From Gari tellinella (Eukaryota; Mollusca; Bivalvia; Cardiida; Psammobiidae), in contig OV277859.1 of NCBI GenBank assembly GCA_922989275.2, positions 85,928,198-85,992,197 on the forward strand: DNA of 64,000 nt, written 5' to 3'. Position 1 is the first letter of the stretch. Each line of letters opens with the position of its first letter. The notes beneath the pieces were generated by a model. It was not told the DNA's origin. It did no database searches and saw nothing but the letters and a program-made list of their open reading frames with translations. The position numbers and the translations under genes were made by a program. This document shows, in pieces, positions 27,501 to 34,367 of this stretch.

Positions 27501-30228
27501 ATCCAATTTAAATAGTCATGAATATGTATCATTCTATTCTAACAGATGAAAGCTTAAAGCAGGCTGAAAGTGAAGCAGAATGCACCTTAAGGCACATTTT
27601 GCTTCACTTTCAGCATGCTTAAAGAGGTCATTTGTCTTCAGTACTATGGAGTAATGGTTTATGTAATGGTTGAGAGGAATCTGGGATAGACCCAGTGATT
27701 CATGTTTTATATTTTATGAGTGGCTTAACCACTATGCCATAGAGGCTGCTATAAAAGATTCTGCATTAACCAATCTTTTCTTATTGGATCCTTGTGCTTC
27801 TTCAAAAATAATACAAACTGTTTAACCCATTACCCCATAAATACACCTTTTACACCTTAAATTTATCCCTCCACTGAAGAAAATAGTTCCCTTTTGTACA
27901 CTCACGAATATGTATCATAAGAAATAGTTTCTATATCCCAGTAGATAATCCCATAGAGCAGGCTGAAAGTAAAGCAGAATGTGCCTTCAGGCACATTCTG
28001 CTTTACTTTCAACCTGCTTTAAGTGATAATCTATTTTCAAAACTAGAAACAAGCTATGGGGTAATGGGTTAACACAATTTATCTTATAAATTGCCTCAAG
28101 CATTGTTCTTCCTTTTGTGTGTTTCTGTGAAATCAAGCAGCTTCCTTCTTTTTCAGGATTCAAACAAAATGCTACAAACATGTGTGCCGCTCTTCAGTGT
28201 GAAGAGTTCTGCCTACCCCAACCAAAGACCGGTTCCACCGCATCAGTAGTTTGTGCCTGCTCCAATGGTAAAGCTCTTTTGGCCGACCAGAAGCATTGCA
28301 TAGTCCAGGCTACAACACCACCACCAAAGGTTACCACACCGGAAGCTCAAGAAACTACACAAAGTCCTGGTGAGTTTAATAAAGCTAAAGTTTGTTAAGT
28401 GTGATGGTTAATATTTGTTCTTGTCTTTGATGCTCTTGTTAAAGCTTAGAACTAGCTTAAATCAGATATTTTGATATAATAGTGTCAAAGATTTGAATAC
28501 AGTCAAATCTGTATAAACAGTGTGAGAGCTTCAAAAGTTGCCGATTTGTGCCTGAAACAGTGCATAAATGACTTCTGGGGTCTTCCTCCACCTATAGTTA
28601 ACTGGACGTCGCGATATGACTGAAATACTGTTGAAAGCGACGTCAAAACAAATCAAATCAAAAGTGATGTACTAATCGCTTTGCTTCAAACTACGTCCAA
28701 TCATAACAAATGGTCATGTATCTTTAATACCTATATATACTTATATTGAAGACATATTCCATAAAACAAGCTTGACATTAATTGAGAAAAAATATTTGAA
28801 CATTTTGTTTATGTCTGTTCACAGTTGAAACAACAAAGGGTGGTTACACTGTGTTACCAACAAACAAGACAGAGACTGTACCACATCCCAAACCAGAAAG
28901 CAACAGAGTGGGCATGATAGCTGTGATAGCCGGAGCTATAGTAGCCATTGTGCTCATAGTAGCTGGCATTGTAAGTCATTCTATGTTAACCATTTTCTCC
29001 CTGAAACTTAAAATGGACAATTGTAGTTTTTAATTTAGTCAAGTCCATTTTTGACTTTTTAGCATTGATTTTTAAATATATGACAAACAGTGTAGGCCCT
29101 GATCAGAGGGCTCCTTAAGGAGCCCTCTGATCAGGGTCTACACTGTTTGCATAGGACAAGTGTACTCTTCACAGATATGCTGTTTGCAAATATGCATGAC
29201 TAGGGTTCAAAGAGTAAACCAAATACCCCCAAAATATGCCTTTTAACACCTTTGATTTATTCCCCCTCTAAAGAAAATAGTTCCAATTTAAACAGTCATG
29301 AATTTGTATCATAAGAAATTTTTTCTACATTAAAGTAGATGGTAGCTTAAAGCAGGTTGAAAGTAAAGCAGAATGCGCCTTGAGACCTTCTCAAGCATTT
29401 GATGGGTGAGATTTGAGCTTTTGCTCAACTAAAGCTTAAATCTGACCTATAAACTTGTTCGGGCGAAAAATGCTGCTTGACTGTTTTAATGTACAATCTG
29501 GATAGATTTTCAATTTGTTTCATGATAGATATTTTTTTAATTACAGGTTGTATGCTTAGTATACAGAAGTTACAAAGCCAAAAACAAGAAAAGTATGAAC
29601 TTTGACAACCCAGTCTACAGAAAAACTACAACAACAGAAGAACAATGTATGATTTCACATGAAGACGAACAACCAGCTGTAAGTTTTATATCAATGTTGT
29701 TTTTCAGATAATGAAAAGTGATACATGCCTATGGTCATACACTCATGACTGATTAATTTCCAATCAGATTAAAGACTATGTTGAACACCTACCTATTTTA
29801 ACATAGCTATTCTAGTCAGAGGCAACAGAATGCTTTCCAGTTTGCTTTCAGGGCTCTGTAAATATAAATAAGTTTGAGCAGATTTAAGAACTTAAGCACA
29901 CATCAGTTACCTACTGTAACGATTCTAAGTATTGGGACAGACAGGCCTGAGCAAACAGTGTAGACCCTGATCAGACTTCTCCTGAAGTAGCAGTATGATT
30001 AGTTTCTGCATTATTTGTCATTCAGTTTGCACCTTTTGGATAAATTACTGTGTGATGAAAGCAATTTGTTTAAATTTGTGATAATTACAACAGTTAACAC
30101 ATGGTGTCCCAAGTTTTAGGAACTTTATGATAGTGTTGAAAAGGTTAAATATACAAACAGAGGCATTAATGTGACCTGTTGCTTTCTATTTTCAGACGAC
30201 TGTCACTGTATACAAGGACCATGCATGA
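15486..30228 (+). CDS. VLDLR: VLDL receptor / lipophorin receptor-like protein (17 coding exons)
   Basis: Spliced gene for a type I membrane endocytic receptor of the LDLR family. Joining 17 GT-AG exons gives 885 codons plus TGA, close to vertebrate VLDLR. Order by residue: signal peptide 1-25; eight LDL-A repeats 26-358 with Cys and C-D-x-x-x-D-C-x-D-x-S-D-E calcium ligands; two EGF modules 359-440, the second starting DIDEC; six YWTD blades about 441-712; a third EGF 713-757; a Thr/Pro-rich stalk ([26 protein letters not shown]); membrane helix about 811-836 (starts VGMIAVIAG); cytoplasmic tail with FDNPVY at 850-855, the clathrin/PTB internalisation signal. Eight LDL-A repeats fit VLDLR, LRP8 and insect lipophorin receptors rather than LDLR (seven). 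In this family the receptor binds lipoproteins or yolk proteins, and the propeller drives acid release in endosomes; those roles are inferred by homology. Introns are packed with MITEs. The 3' UTR end was not found. The start was chosen because the ATG at 15486 opens a good signal peptide. Confidence 0.95.
15562..16059 (+). other. intron 1
   Basis: 498 bp, GTAAGA...TTTCAG, phase 1. No MITE is recognised. Open frames inside (15641-15823, and the minus-strand 15871-16200 frame overlapping exon 2) are shadows. Confidence 0.85.
16060..16188 (+). CDS. VLDLR: VLDLR exon 2: LDL-A repeat 1
   Basis: 43 codons, phase 1-1. [13 protein letters not shown] ... [20 protein letters not shown], with six Cys and the acidic calcium-binding end. 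Acceptor GGTTTCAG, donor GTAAGT. Confidence 0.95.
16189..17639 (+). other. intron 2 (contains family C copy)
   Basis: 1.45 kb. Family C MITE at 17243-17488 in + orientation. The rest (16189-17242) has no recognised repeat; a poorly conserved open frame at 16780-17007 is not supported. Confidence 0.85.
17243..17488 (+). mobile_element. family C MITE in intron 2
   Basis: TTAACCCTTTACCCCATAAA ... GCTATGGTGCAATGGGTTA. The core-II hairpin (GCCGAATGCGCCTTAAGGCAC) is at about 17365-17435. The right TTAA has mutated (TTATTA). Confidence 0.9.
17640..17762 (+). CDS. VLDLR: VLDLR exon 3: LDL-A repeat 2
   Basis: 41 codons, phase 1-1: [20 protein letters not shown] ... [16 protein letters not shown]. 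The usual GSDE is GEDE here. Acceptor TACATTTAG, donor GTATGA. Confidence 0.95.
17763..18417 (+). other. intron 3 (contains family C copy)
   Basis: 655 bp, with a + oriented family C copy at 17789-18001 whose right end is lost. AT-rich remainder. Confidence 0.85.
17789..18001 (+). mobile_element. family C MITE, right end truncated
   Basis: TTAACCCATTACCCCATACA start, GAAGAAAATAGTTCC marker, right arm of the hairpin (TTCTGCTTTACTTTCAACC) preserved but left arm shortened, ends in CAGGCCATGGGGC without TTAA. It lies 26 bp after the exon 3 donor. Confidence 0.8.
18418..18540 (+). CDS. VLDLR: VLDLR exon 4: LDL-A repeat 3
   Basis: 41 codons, phase 1-1: [19 protein letters not shown] ... [18 protein letters not shown]. 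All six Cys and the calcium cage residues are present. Acceptor TGTTTTTCAG, donor GTAAGT. Confidence 0.95.
18541..18982 (+). other. intron 4 (half of a family F MITE)
   Basis: 442 bp. At about 18785-18899, GAGATCGACTTATCGAAATT ... GTATCGAGTTTCAACTG is the right half of family F. Confidence 0.75.
18983..19108 (+). CDS. VLDLR: VLDLR exon 5: LDL-A repeat 4
   Basis: 42 codons, phase 1-1: [18 protein letters not shown] ... [20 protein letters not shown]. Full calcium site. Acceptor TTTTGTTTTCAG, donor GTAAGT. Confidence 0.95.
19109..19732 (+). other. intron 5 (contains family C copy)
   Basis: 624 bp with a minus-oriented family C copy at 19193-19400. A weak hairpin-like remnant (AAAGCAGAAATATTTC) is near 19615. 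Confidence 0.85.
19193..19400 (-). mobile_element. family C MITE in intron 5
   Basis: TTAACCCTTTACGCC ... TTATGGGGTACTGGGTTAA, with the core-II hairpin (GCAGAATGTGCCTTAGGGCAC) at about 19239-19313. Confidence 0.9.
19733..19978 (+). CDS. VLDLR: VLDLR exon 6: LDL-A repeats 5 and 6
   Basis: 82 codons, phase 1-1, two modules in one exon: [17 protein letters not shown] ... [16 protein letters not shown], then the linker [15 protein letters not shown] ... [19 protein letters not shown]. The last Cys codon is split over the junction (T|GT). Donor GTGAGT. Confidence 0.95.
19979..20475 (+). other. intron 6 (contains family D copy)
   Basis: 497 bp, mostly the family D MITE at 20062-20299. Confidence 0.85.
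20062..20299 (+). mobile_element. family D MITE in intron 6
   Basis: AACCTAGTCCCGCATATAGG start (TTAA end worn) and GGGAGGAAATAGTTAA end. The core-I hairpin is at about 20125-20192 (GATCAGAGGGTTCC / AGGAGCTCTCTGATC). Confidence 0.8.
20476..20592 (+). CDS. VLDLR: VLDLR exon 7: LDL-A repeat 7
   Basis: 39 codons, phase 1-1: [18 protein letters not shown] ... [18 protein letters not shown]. Acceptor ACGTTTTAG, donor GTAAGT. Confidence 0.95.
20593..20958 (+). other. intron 7
   Basis: 366 bp, GTAAGT...CTACAG, phase 1. No repeat recognised. Confidence 0.85.
20959..21093 (+). CDS. VLDLR: VLDLR exon 8: LDL-A repeat 8
   Basis: 45 codons, phase 1-1: [19 protein letters not shown] ... [20 protein letters not shown]. 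Cys spacing fits LDL-A, but the usual D-x-S-D-E end is replaced by Q-H-R-E-D-E. Donor GTAAGT. Confidence 0.93.
21283..21537 (-). mobile_element. family C MITE in intron 8
   Basis: TTAACTCATTACCCTATAGT ... ATGGGGTAATGGGGTTAA; core-II hairpin with GCGCCTTAAGGCGC centre at about 21336-21411. Confidence 0.92.
21920..21937 (+). CDS. VLDLR: candidate 18-nt microexon of VLDLR
   Basis: A pyrimidine-rich acceptor (TTTTCTTGCTTTGTTATAG) is followed by 18 nt and then a GTATGA donor. Phase is 1 on both sides, so inclusion inserts about six residues (GGEELP) between LDL-A repeat 8 and the first EGF module without changing frame or adding a stop. Seen in sequence: signals and phase only. Use is inferred. 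Chance occurrence in a 3-kb intron is quite possible. Confidence 0.25.
22233..22413. mobile_element. family I MITE (hAT-like)
   Basis: AGAGCTCCAGATAAGGGG ... CTCATTTGGAGCCCTG. Central arms CTACTCATTAGAATTGTC / CTAATGAGTAGTAAC. Compare the better copy at 33210-33421. Confidence 0.8.
23166..23417 (-). mobile_element. family C MITE in intron 8
   Basis: TTAAACTGTTACCCCATAAC ... ATGGGGTAATGGGTTAA, with a full hairpin (GCACCTAAAGGCGC centre) at about 23215-23288. Confidence 0.92.
23499..23662. mobile_element. family I MITE (hAT-like), shorter
   Basis: CAGGGCCCTAGATAAGGG ... TATTTGGAGCCCTG. The left half of the central hairpin has been lost (only CTAATGAGTAGTCAC remains). Confidence 0.75.
24114..24359 (+). 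CDS. VLDLR: VLDLR exon 9: EGF-A and EGF-B
   Basis: 82 codons, phase 1-1. The first EGF-like module is [16 protein letters not shown] ... [16 protein letters not shown]. The second is a calcium-binding [21 protein letters not shown] ... [15 protein letters not shown]. Vertebrate LDLR/VLDLR genes encode these in separate exons; here one exon holds both. Acceptor TTTCTTTTCCAG, donor GTGAGT. Confidence 0.95.
24360..24934 (+). other. intron 9 (contains family C copy)
   Basis: 575 bp. Family C at 24608-24837 (minus). A worn hairpin remnant (AAAGCATAAAGCTC / GAGCC) is at 24490-24545. Confidence 0.85.
24608..24837 (-). mobile_element. family C MITE in intron 9
   Basis: TTAACCCATAACCCCATACC ... TATGGAGAAATGGGTTAA. 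The hairpin has lost part of its loop (GCAGAAGGTGCATTCTG). Confidence 0.9.
24935..25106 (+). CDS. VLDLR: VLDLR exon 10: YWTD blades 1-2
   Basis: 172 nt, phase 1 to 2. [17 protein letters not shown] is the first propeller strand and [14 protein letters not shown] the second YWTD-type motif. Acceptor ATCATTGTAG, donor AACAG|GTAAGC. Confidence 0.95.
25207..25273. mobile_element. isolated core-I hairpin (D-type arms)
   Basis: GGAAACAGTGAAGACCCTGA pairs with GATCAGGGTCTTCACTGTTT; the centre is GGGCTCCTACAGCCC. No family D terminal TTAA repeats are recognised beside it. Confidence 0.8.
25595..25828 (-). mobile_element. family C MITE in intron 10
   Basis: TTAACCCATTACCTCATAGC ... TTGAGGGAAAGGGTTAA. 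The hairpin loop is deleted (GCAGAATGCTTTACTT). Confidence 0.9.
25875..26108 (+). CDS. VLDLR: VLDLR exon 11: YWTD blade 3 and part of 4
   Basis: 78 codons, phase 2-2. [19 protein letters not shown] and [14 protein letters not shown] are hallmark propeller strands. Acceptor CCCCCTCAG, donor CGG|GTAAGA. Confidence 0.95.
26109..26409 (+). other. intron 11
   Basis: 301 bp, phase 2, no intact repeat. A decayed AAAGCTC hairpin trace is near 26275. Confidence 0.8.
26410..26534 (+). CDS. VLDLR: VLDLR exon 12: YWTD blade 4
   Basis: 125 nt, phase 2 to 1. [20 protein letters not shown] then [12 protein letters not shown], the standard blade 4 and start of blade 5. Acceptor TTTCATTCAG, donor ATAG|GTAAGT. 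Confidence 0.95.
26535..27113 (+). other. intron 12 (family C hairpin fragment)
   Basis: 579 bp. The core-II hairpin of family C survives at 26636-26728 without terminal repeats. Confidence 0.8.
26636..26728 (-). mobile_element. family C hairpin fragment
   Basis: GACTTAAAGCAGGTTGAAAG pairs with CTTTCAACCTGTTTTAAG; centre GCCTTTAAGGCGC. The ends of the element are lost. Confidence 0.8.
27114..27395 (+). CDS. VLDLR: VLDLR exon 13: YWTD blades 5-6
   Basis: 94 codons, phase 1-1. [20 protein letters not shown], then [20 protein letters not shown]. The end [15 protein letters not shown] closes the propeller. Vertebrate genes split this over more exons. Acceptor ATATTTTCAG, donor GTGAGC. Confidence 0.95.
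27437..27662 (+). mobile_element. family C MITE, worn ends
   Basis: GGCCCATTACACCATAGACC start, ATGAAGGAAAATAGATCC marker, full hairpin (GTGAAGCAGAATGCACCTTAAG), end ACTATGGAGTAATGG. TTAA ends are mutated. Confidence 0.82.
27822..28072 (+). mobile_element. family C MITE, intact ends
   Basis: Perfect terminal repeat pair: TTAACCCATTACCCCATA and TATGGGGTAATGGGTTAA. The hairpin centre is GTGCCTTCAGGCAC. TTAA plus CCC ends suit a piggyBac-derived MITE; 251 bp long. Confidence 0.95.
28157..28369 (+). CDS. VLDLR: VLDLR exon 14: EGF-C and start of Thr-rich stalk
   Basis: 71 codons, phase 1-1. [19 protein letters not shown] ... [17 protein letters not shown] is the third EGF-like module, followed by [19 protein letters not shown], a probable O-glycosylated stalk. 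Acceptor CTTTTTCAG, donor GTGAGT. Confidence 0.95.
28370..28824 (+). other. intron 14 (retroposon-like fragment)
   Basis: 455 bp. A retroposon-like tail lies at 28560-28672. Confidence 0.8.
28560..28672 (+). mobile_element. SINE/retroposon-like 3' fragment
   Basis: GGGGTCTTCCTCCACCTATA ... CGTCGCGATATGACTGAAAT ... GTTGAAAGCGACGTCAAAAC followed by an AAATCAAATCAAA tail. It resembles tails that I recall as common in mollusc genomes; no database check was possible. Confidence 0.4.
28825..28970 (+). CDS. VLDLR: VLDLR exon 15: stalk and membrane helix
   Basis: 146 nt, phase 1 to 0. [20 protein letters not shown] (N-glycosylation sequon NKT), then [19 protein letters not shown], the start of the membrane helix. 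Acceptor TTCACAG, donor GTAAGT. Confidence 0.95.
28986..29217 (-). mobile_element. family D MITE in intron 15
   Basis: TTAACCATTTTCTCCCTGAA ... AGGGTTCAAAGAGTAA. Near-perfect core-I hairpin at 29084-29150 with centre GGGCTCCTTAAGGAGCCC. Confidence 0.9.
29216..29385 (+). mobile_element. family C MITE, 3' half missing
   Basis: AATACCCCCAAAATATGCC ... CTAAAGAAAATAGTTCC ... AAGCAGGTTGAAAGTAAAGC. It stops in the loop of the hairpin (GCGCCTTGAGA). Confidence 0.8.
29547..29678 (+). CDS. VLDLR: VLDLR exon 16: end of membrane helix and FDNPVY tail
   Basis: 44 codons, phase 0-0. [18 protein letters not shown] is followed by [22 protein letters not shown] is the LDLR-family endocytosis and PTB-adaptor motif. 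Acceptor TTAATTACAG, donor GTAAGT. Being symmetric, the exon could be skipped without a frameshift. Confidence 0.95.
29679..30195 (+). other. intron 16
   Basis: 517 bp, phase 0. A half core-I hairpin (GCAAACAGTGTAGACCCTGA) is at 29953-29985, without its partner arm. Confidence 0.85.
30196..30228 (+). CDS. VLDLR: VLDLR exon 17: last ten residues and stop
   Basis: [10 protein letters not shown] then TGA at 30226-30228. Acceptor CTATTTTCAG. The 3' UTR follows; its end is not clear. Confidence 0.9.
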   Translation, partial: TTVTVYKDHA

Positions 30229-30630
30229 TGTTGACATCTAGGTTTAGTGTTTATTGATTGGGCATGGACAGCATAGCCATTAATATACAAAACAATACTT
30301 AAACAATTCCTATGAATCCAAAGATTTGTACTATGGACAACTGAGATGTAGGACAAACGGGTACGACAGATTGCTTGAAGTGGAATGGACATAACCAACA
30401 CGAATATCAGTGTCCAGCAATTTAGTAAACCAAGTCTGTTTAACAGCTTATATCACAAACTGTACTCATTGGATATTAGATCTGGACTTTACACTTGTGA
30501 AGAAAGTTGTCACAAAACTTCCATACAAGTGTGATTGGCAAGGAGTAGTCAGCTCGCTGCAGCACCGACCAGGAGAGACCGGAGAGTTGCTGAAGTGGAG
30601 GACATAGACTGTCTTGTCAAAGACATTGTG
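30229..30630 (+). other. 3' UTR of VLDLR (extent unknown)
   Basis: Non-coding after the stop. No AATAAA signal is seen before the family B insertion at 30631. The first AATAAA-type hexamers after the stop that I noticed are about 32130 (inside family H) and 33622, so the UTR may be long. Confidence 0.4.
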
Positions 30631-30948
30631 TACAGTGATCCATCTCTACTGCAACACCCCTATGGGAGACAAAGATTGCGCGTGATGTTCGGAGGGAGTT
30701 GTTATAGGGAGGGTAAATTAAGAATTGACTTAATTTGCAAACAGCTTGAATCCAGATCAGATACCCCCTAGCGCGGTGTCTGATCTGGTTGCAAACTGTT
30801 GTTACTCTTCATTATATACATCTGTCAAAATGTCCACTTGAGAAAAAAAGGCAGACAACAATTTTAAGCAGACGAAATGTCTTGTTTGGGGGAACAGCCG
30901 AAAGCCTTGTTGTAAGGAGGGAGTCGTGGTAGGGAGGGATCACTGTGC
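30631..30948 (-). mobile_element. family B MITE
   Basis: ACAGTGATCCATCTCTACTG ... GTAGGGAGGGATCACTG. Core-I hairpin (GATCAGATACCCCCTAGCGC ... GGTGTCTGATC) at about 30737-30800. Confidence 0.85.
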
Positions 30949-32114
30949 TTTCCTTACATGCTCAAATTCAGGATGTGTTGTTATGAACATTGGTTACAAA
31001 AAATGCCATGATGACGCACCTTAAGAACGGAATACGGATCATGTGTTAGATACTTGTCTAAGTGAGATAACTATTTATAACATATCAGCATTTTAAATGG
31101 AATTATCTGTTTAAAAGTAGGACGGCCATAGGACAAGGTAAAGTGTTTCAAAGAAACAACTCACATTCCTAGTTCATAGTTCATTTCCCTGTGCCAAGAA
31201 TCATAGGATCATTTCCATGTGATATTTTGATACATGTCATGTTGAGGTCTGACATGACATGTTAGTTTACACTTTACATGTTCAGAAGTATCTGTACGTG
31301 GAAGTATGTCAAAGGGTGTGAACAATGTGCTAATCATTTGAAACCTTTATAATTATGTGCAATCATTTTGTTGTGTTGGTTGTGTTTAAATCTGTCACCC
31401 AGTTGCGGAGTCGGAGTCCATTATGTCAGATGCAGGGTCAACTGTATAACATGAGTAACTATTGAAAGGGAAGAGGCATAGTCAGACATTTAAATGGAAG
31501 CTGCTAGCTCAATTCTTACAATGCTGAATTTTCTAACAGACTCTTCCATTTTGATGGAGACCAATTAATTGTGATTATAAAGAGGTATGCCTTAATAGTT
31601 ATATTTGACAAACTGTGCAGACCCAGGTCAGAGTGTTTCTTAAAGATCTCTCTGATCTTTGTCTACACTTTTGTAATGGATGCATAATTGTGATAAACCG
31701 TGTTCCAGTTAAGAAAAGTTTAATGCAGATTAAAGTTCAACAGAAAGTTTTAAAGAACTGTTCTGCTTTACTTTGATGGTGTGCATAAGCGCCTTTAGGC
31801 TGAAAAACAACTGTTGTTTCTTCACTAGATAGTTACTCAACTCGGGTTTGACTGTTTGCCATATGATAGTGGCAAAGACAACAAAACCATCATTCACAGG
31901 CCTGTTTCTGGTGTATCAAAAGGTTTGGTAAACAGACTGAAAAGTTAAAATTGCATTGAAAAATAATTGAAAAAAGAAATACTGGAGAAAAAAAACAAGC
32001 TAAATAAGTGAATTTGATAATCAAAATTCTTCCCAAATCATTCGAGTTTTCAAGAAGAAAAAAATTACGAGAAATGTATATCATGATGAAACAAATTATC
32101 ATTGTCTTCTGCTT
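30949..32114. other. no gene seen
   Basis: AT-rich, possibly 3' UTR. Worn core-I hairpin at about 31609-31675 (CTGTGCAGACCCAGGTCAG / CTGATCTTTGTCTACAC) and a worn core-II-like hairpin near 31735-31780 (CAGAAAGTTTTAAAGAAC...GTTCTGCTTTACTTTG). Confidence 0.45.
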
Positions 32115-32328
32115 TTAACCCTTAGCCCGCCAAATAAATTGTCGTCTGCTATATTTCTTGTCTGCTTCAAGTTTCAAAGTGCTTCAAAGTTGCTCAAAAT
32201 TGCTGAAAATGTTGTCCGAGTGTCAAACAGCTTGGATCCGGATGAGACGCCGAGTTACTCGGCGTCTCATCTGGATTCAAGCTGTTTGCATATGGAGCTA
32301 TAGTCGTGACTGGCAGGCTAAGGGTTAA
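32115..32328 (+). mobile_element. family H MITE (TTAA, core-I hairpin)
   Basis: TTAACCCTTAGCCCGCCAAA ... TGGCAGGCTAAGGGTTAA, TTAA-bounded with its own terminal repeat. Core-I hairpin 32224-32288 with GCCGAGTTACTCGGC centre. Confidence 0.85.
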
Positions 32329-32618
32329 GATAAGTTAAGCCACAAATAGATACAATGAATGGTGTTCTGACTATATGACTCGGGACTCCGGATTGGGTGG
32401 TAGAATTAGGGACATTTTGTTAGTCCCTATTGTTTCAATGTAAATTGTTGAAGGAGATTGTGTGAAAGGTGAATGAATACATTGTGACCACAAGTCAACA
32501 ACTGGTCAGTGTCAGTGTAGACATTACCCAATTCTTTCATTTAAGGTAATTGCCTAAAATAGTGTTAAGACACACCACAACACATAGATCATTCATGAAG
32601 CTTACAAATAATCTTGTG
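32329..32618. other. no gene seen
   Basis: Unique-looking AT-rich sequence. Confidence 0.5.
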
Positions 32619-32869
32619 TTAACACATTCAACCCTAGGGACGAGTATACTCATCATTTAAAAACAGTGTACCTGTGAGGATTACACTTGTCCAATGCAAA
32701 AAGTGTTGACCCTGATCAAAGGGCTCCTTAAAGAGCCCTCTGATAAGGGTCTACACTGCTTGTTATTTTGAAATATATTGTTAAAATCGGCCCTAAATAG
32801 TCAATAATGGACTAGACTTATTTTGGAAATGGAAGTGCCCATTAAAAGTTTCAGGGGTGAATGAGTTAA
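32619..32869 (+). mobile_element. family D MITE
   Basis: TTAACACATTCAACCCTAGG ... CAGGGGTGAATGAGTTAA. Core-I hairpin at 32696-32762 (GGGCTCCTTAAAGAGCCC). Confidence 0.88.
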
Positions 32870-33209
32870 GAACCATTCATTGAAGGAGTATGGTGGTCTC
32901 TTTGAGGCAGGCTATTCCTTAATGAAGGACACGAGAAATACTTTTGATATCTTTCGTTCTGCGTTGAACTGCCTCCTGTATTAAGAACTGCATGCATCAT
33001 CTTCTGAAAAATCATATAAATCAGGTTTGCCTGTAACTCCAGGAACCACCACATTTTCAGAATAACATGTGCAGAAGGTGTTTGGTGTATTGCTAGTGAA
33101 AAACTTATTTATTTTGGTGCTTTAATCATTCACAATTTGTAACTTCATTCCATGCTGTTAAATACTCTATTTGTATCAGTCATTATCTGCAAATTCTTAT
33201 TTTATAACA

Positions 33210-33421
33210 CAGGGCTCCAGATAAGAGGGACTAAATTGAAAGAATCCAACATTTTCTCGCTTATGTCATAATGTCAACACAAAATCATATGGTGTTACTA
33301 CTCATTAGAATCGTCTCTTTGAGACGATTCTAATGAGTAGTGAGTCACTAGTGACATCATATGGTTTAATGCAGATATAAAGGTTTCTGTTTTTGAAATA
33401 TTCCCCTTATCTGGAGCCCTG
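33210..33421. mobile_element. family I MITE (hAT-like), best copy
   Basis: Terminal repeats CAGGGCTCCAGATAAG and CTTATCTGGAGCCCTG. The central palindrome CTACTCATTAGAATCGTCTC / GAGACGATTCTAATGAGTAG is perfect. CAGGG ends fit hAT; an 8-bp target duplication is not obvious. Confidence 0.88.
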
Positions 33422-34156
33422 TATCATTCATCATCTTCCAATATTCAGTTTATCATTAAGGGTAAATTAGAAATGTTGCTTTAACAGAATGTTATGGTTT
33501 AAATTTATCCTGAAAATGATCCTGGGAATTACCCAGAGATTTCTTTTTATTGTAAAAGTATTGATTTAAAAATCCCTTATTTTAGAAAGTGGATTGGCAT
33601 AATTTATGTTATAACAGCTGATAATAAACAAGATCTTTAACTGGTTTAGGCAAGTCATTTACCAGAGAATCTCTTTAAGTTATTTCAACAATTATTATTG
33701 TATGTTTTTGTAGTCTTTATAGTCCCGCTTTTGTACAATTTTTTCTTCATATTCCTACATTGTCATGAGTATAATATTAAGTTGTTATGAACATAAAAGT
33801 TACTGTATTATATTGTAAATAGTGTTACATCAGATGATCTGTAAATAGAATTTAGTCTACTATGGGTGAATGTGGGAGTGCTACATGCGACATGCTGAAA
33901 CGTATGATACATGTTGCTAAAAGTGCTAAGCTATATAATGAATAAGAGGGTATTTGTAAACTGGTCTGTGACACGTTTCCATTAGTGCTATTTTACTGAA
34001 CAAAACTTTCCAAAAGAATGTTTTCAAAATGACATTTACTAGGAAAGTTTTCTGTAGAATATGGGTAAGTGCATTTCGGTATTCTGTGCTATGTTTAAAC
34101 CTTTCTAAGGGTGTGAATGTTATTGTCTTTCTACTCTATCTTCTCTACACATACTT
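33422..34156. other. no gene seen
   Basis: AT-rich, no repeats or splice-supported frames recognised. It may be the distal VLDLR 3' UTR or intergenic. Confidence 0.4.
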
Positions 34157-34367
34157 TAAACACATTCAACCCCAACAACTACCGGTAGTATCCTGGTCAT
34201 TTACAAACAGTATACCTGTGAAGAGAATATTGTTTTATGCAAACAGTGTAGACCCTAATCAGAGGGCTCCTTAAGGAGCCCTCTGATTAGGGTCTACCCT
34301 GTTTGTCATTTTGCAGGGTCTGCCTGATTGGAATTTCCCATTTAAACTTTCAGACATGAATGAGTAA
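34157..34367 (+). mobile_element. family D MITE
   Basis: AAACACATTCAACCCCAAC ... TTTCAGACATGAATGAGTAA. Nearly perfect core-I hairpin 34239-34305. Confidence 0.85.

Larger units (their letters stand above)
27396..28156 (+). other. intron 13 (two family C copies)
   Basis: 761 bp, with + oriented family C copies at 27437-27662 and 27822-28072. Confidence 0.85.
28971..29546 (+). other. intron 15 (family D and truncated C)
   Basis: 576 bp, phase 0. A family D copy at 28986-29217 directly abuts a truncated + family C at 29216-29385. Confidence 0.85.

Noticed and set aside
29953..29985. Transcription terminator-like stem
   Set aside because: It is half of a core-I hairpin inside intron 16, not a terminator.
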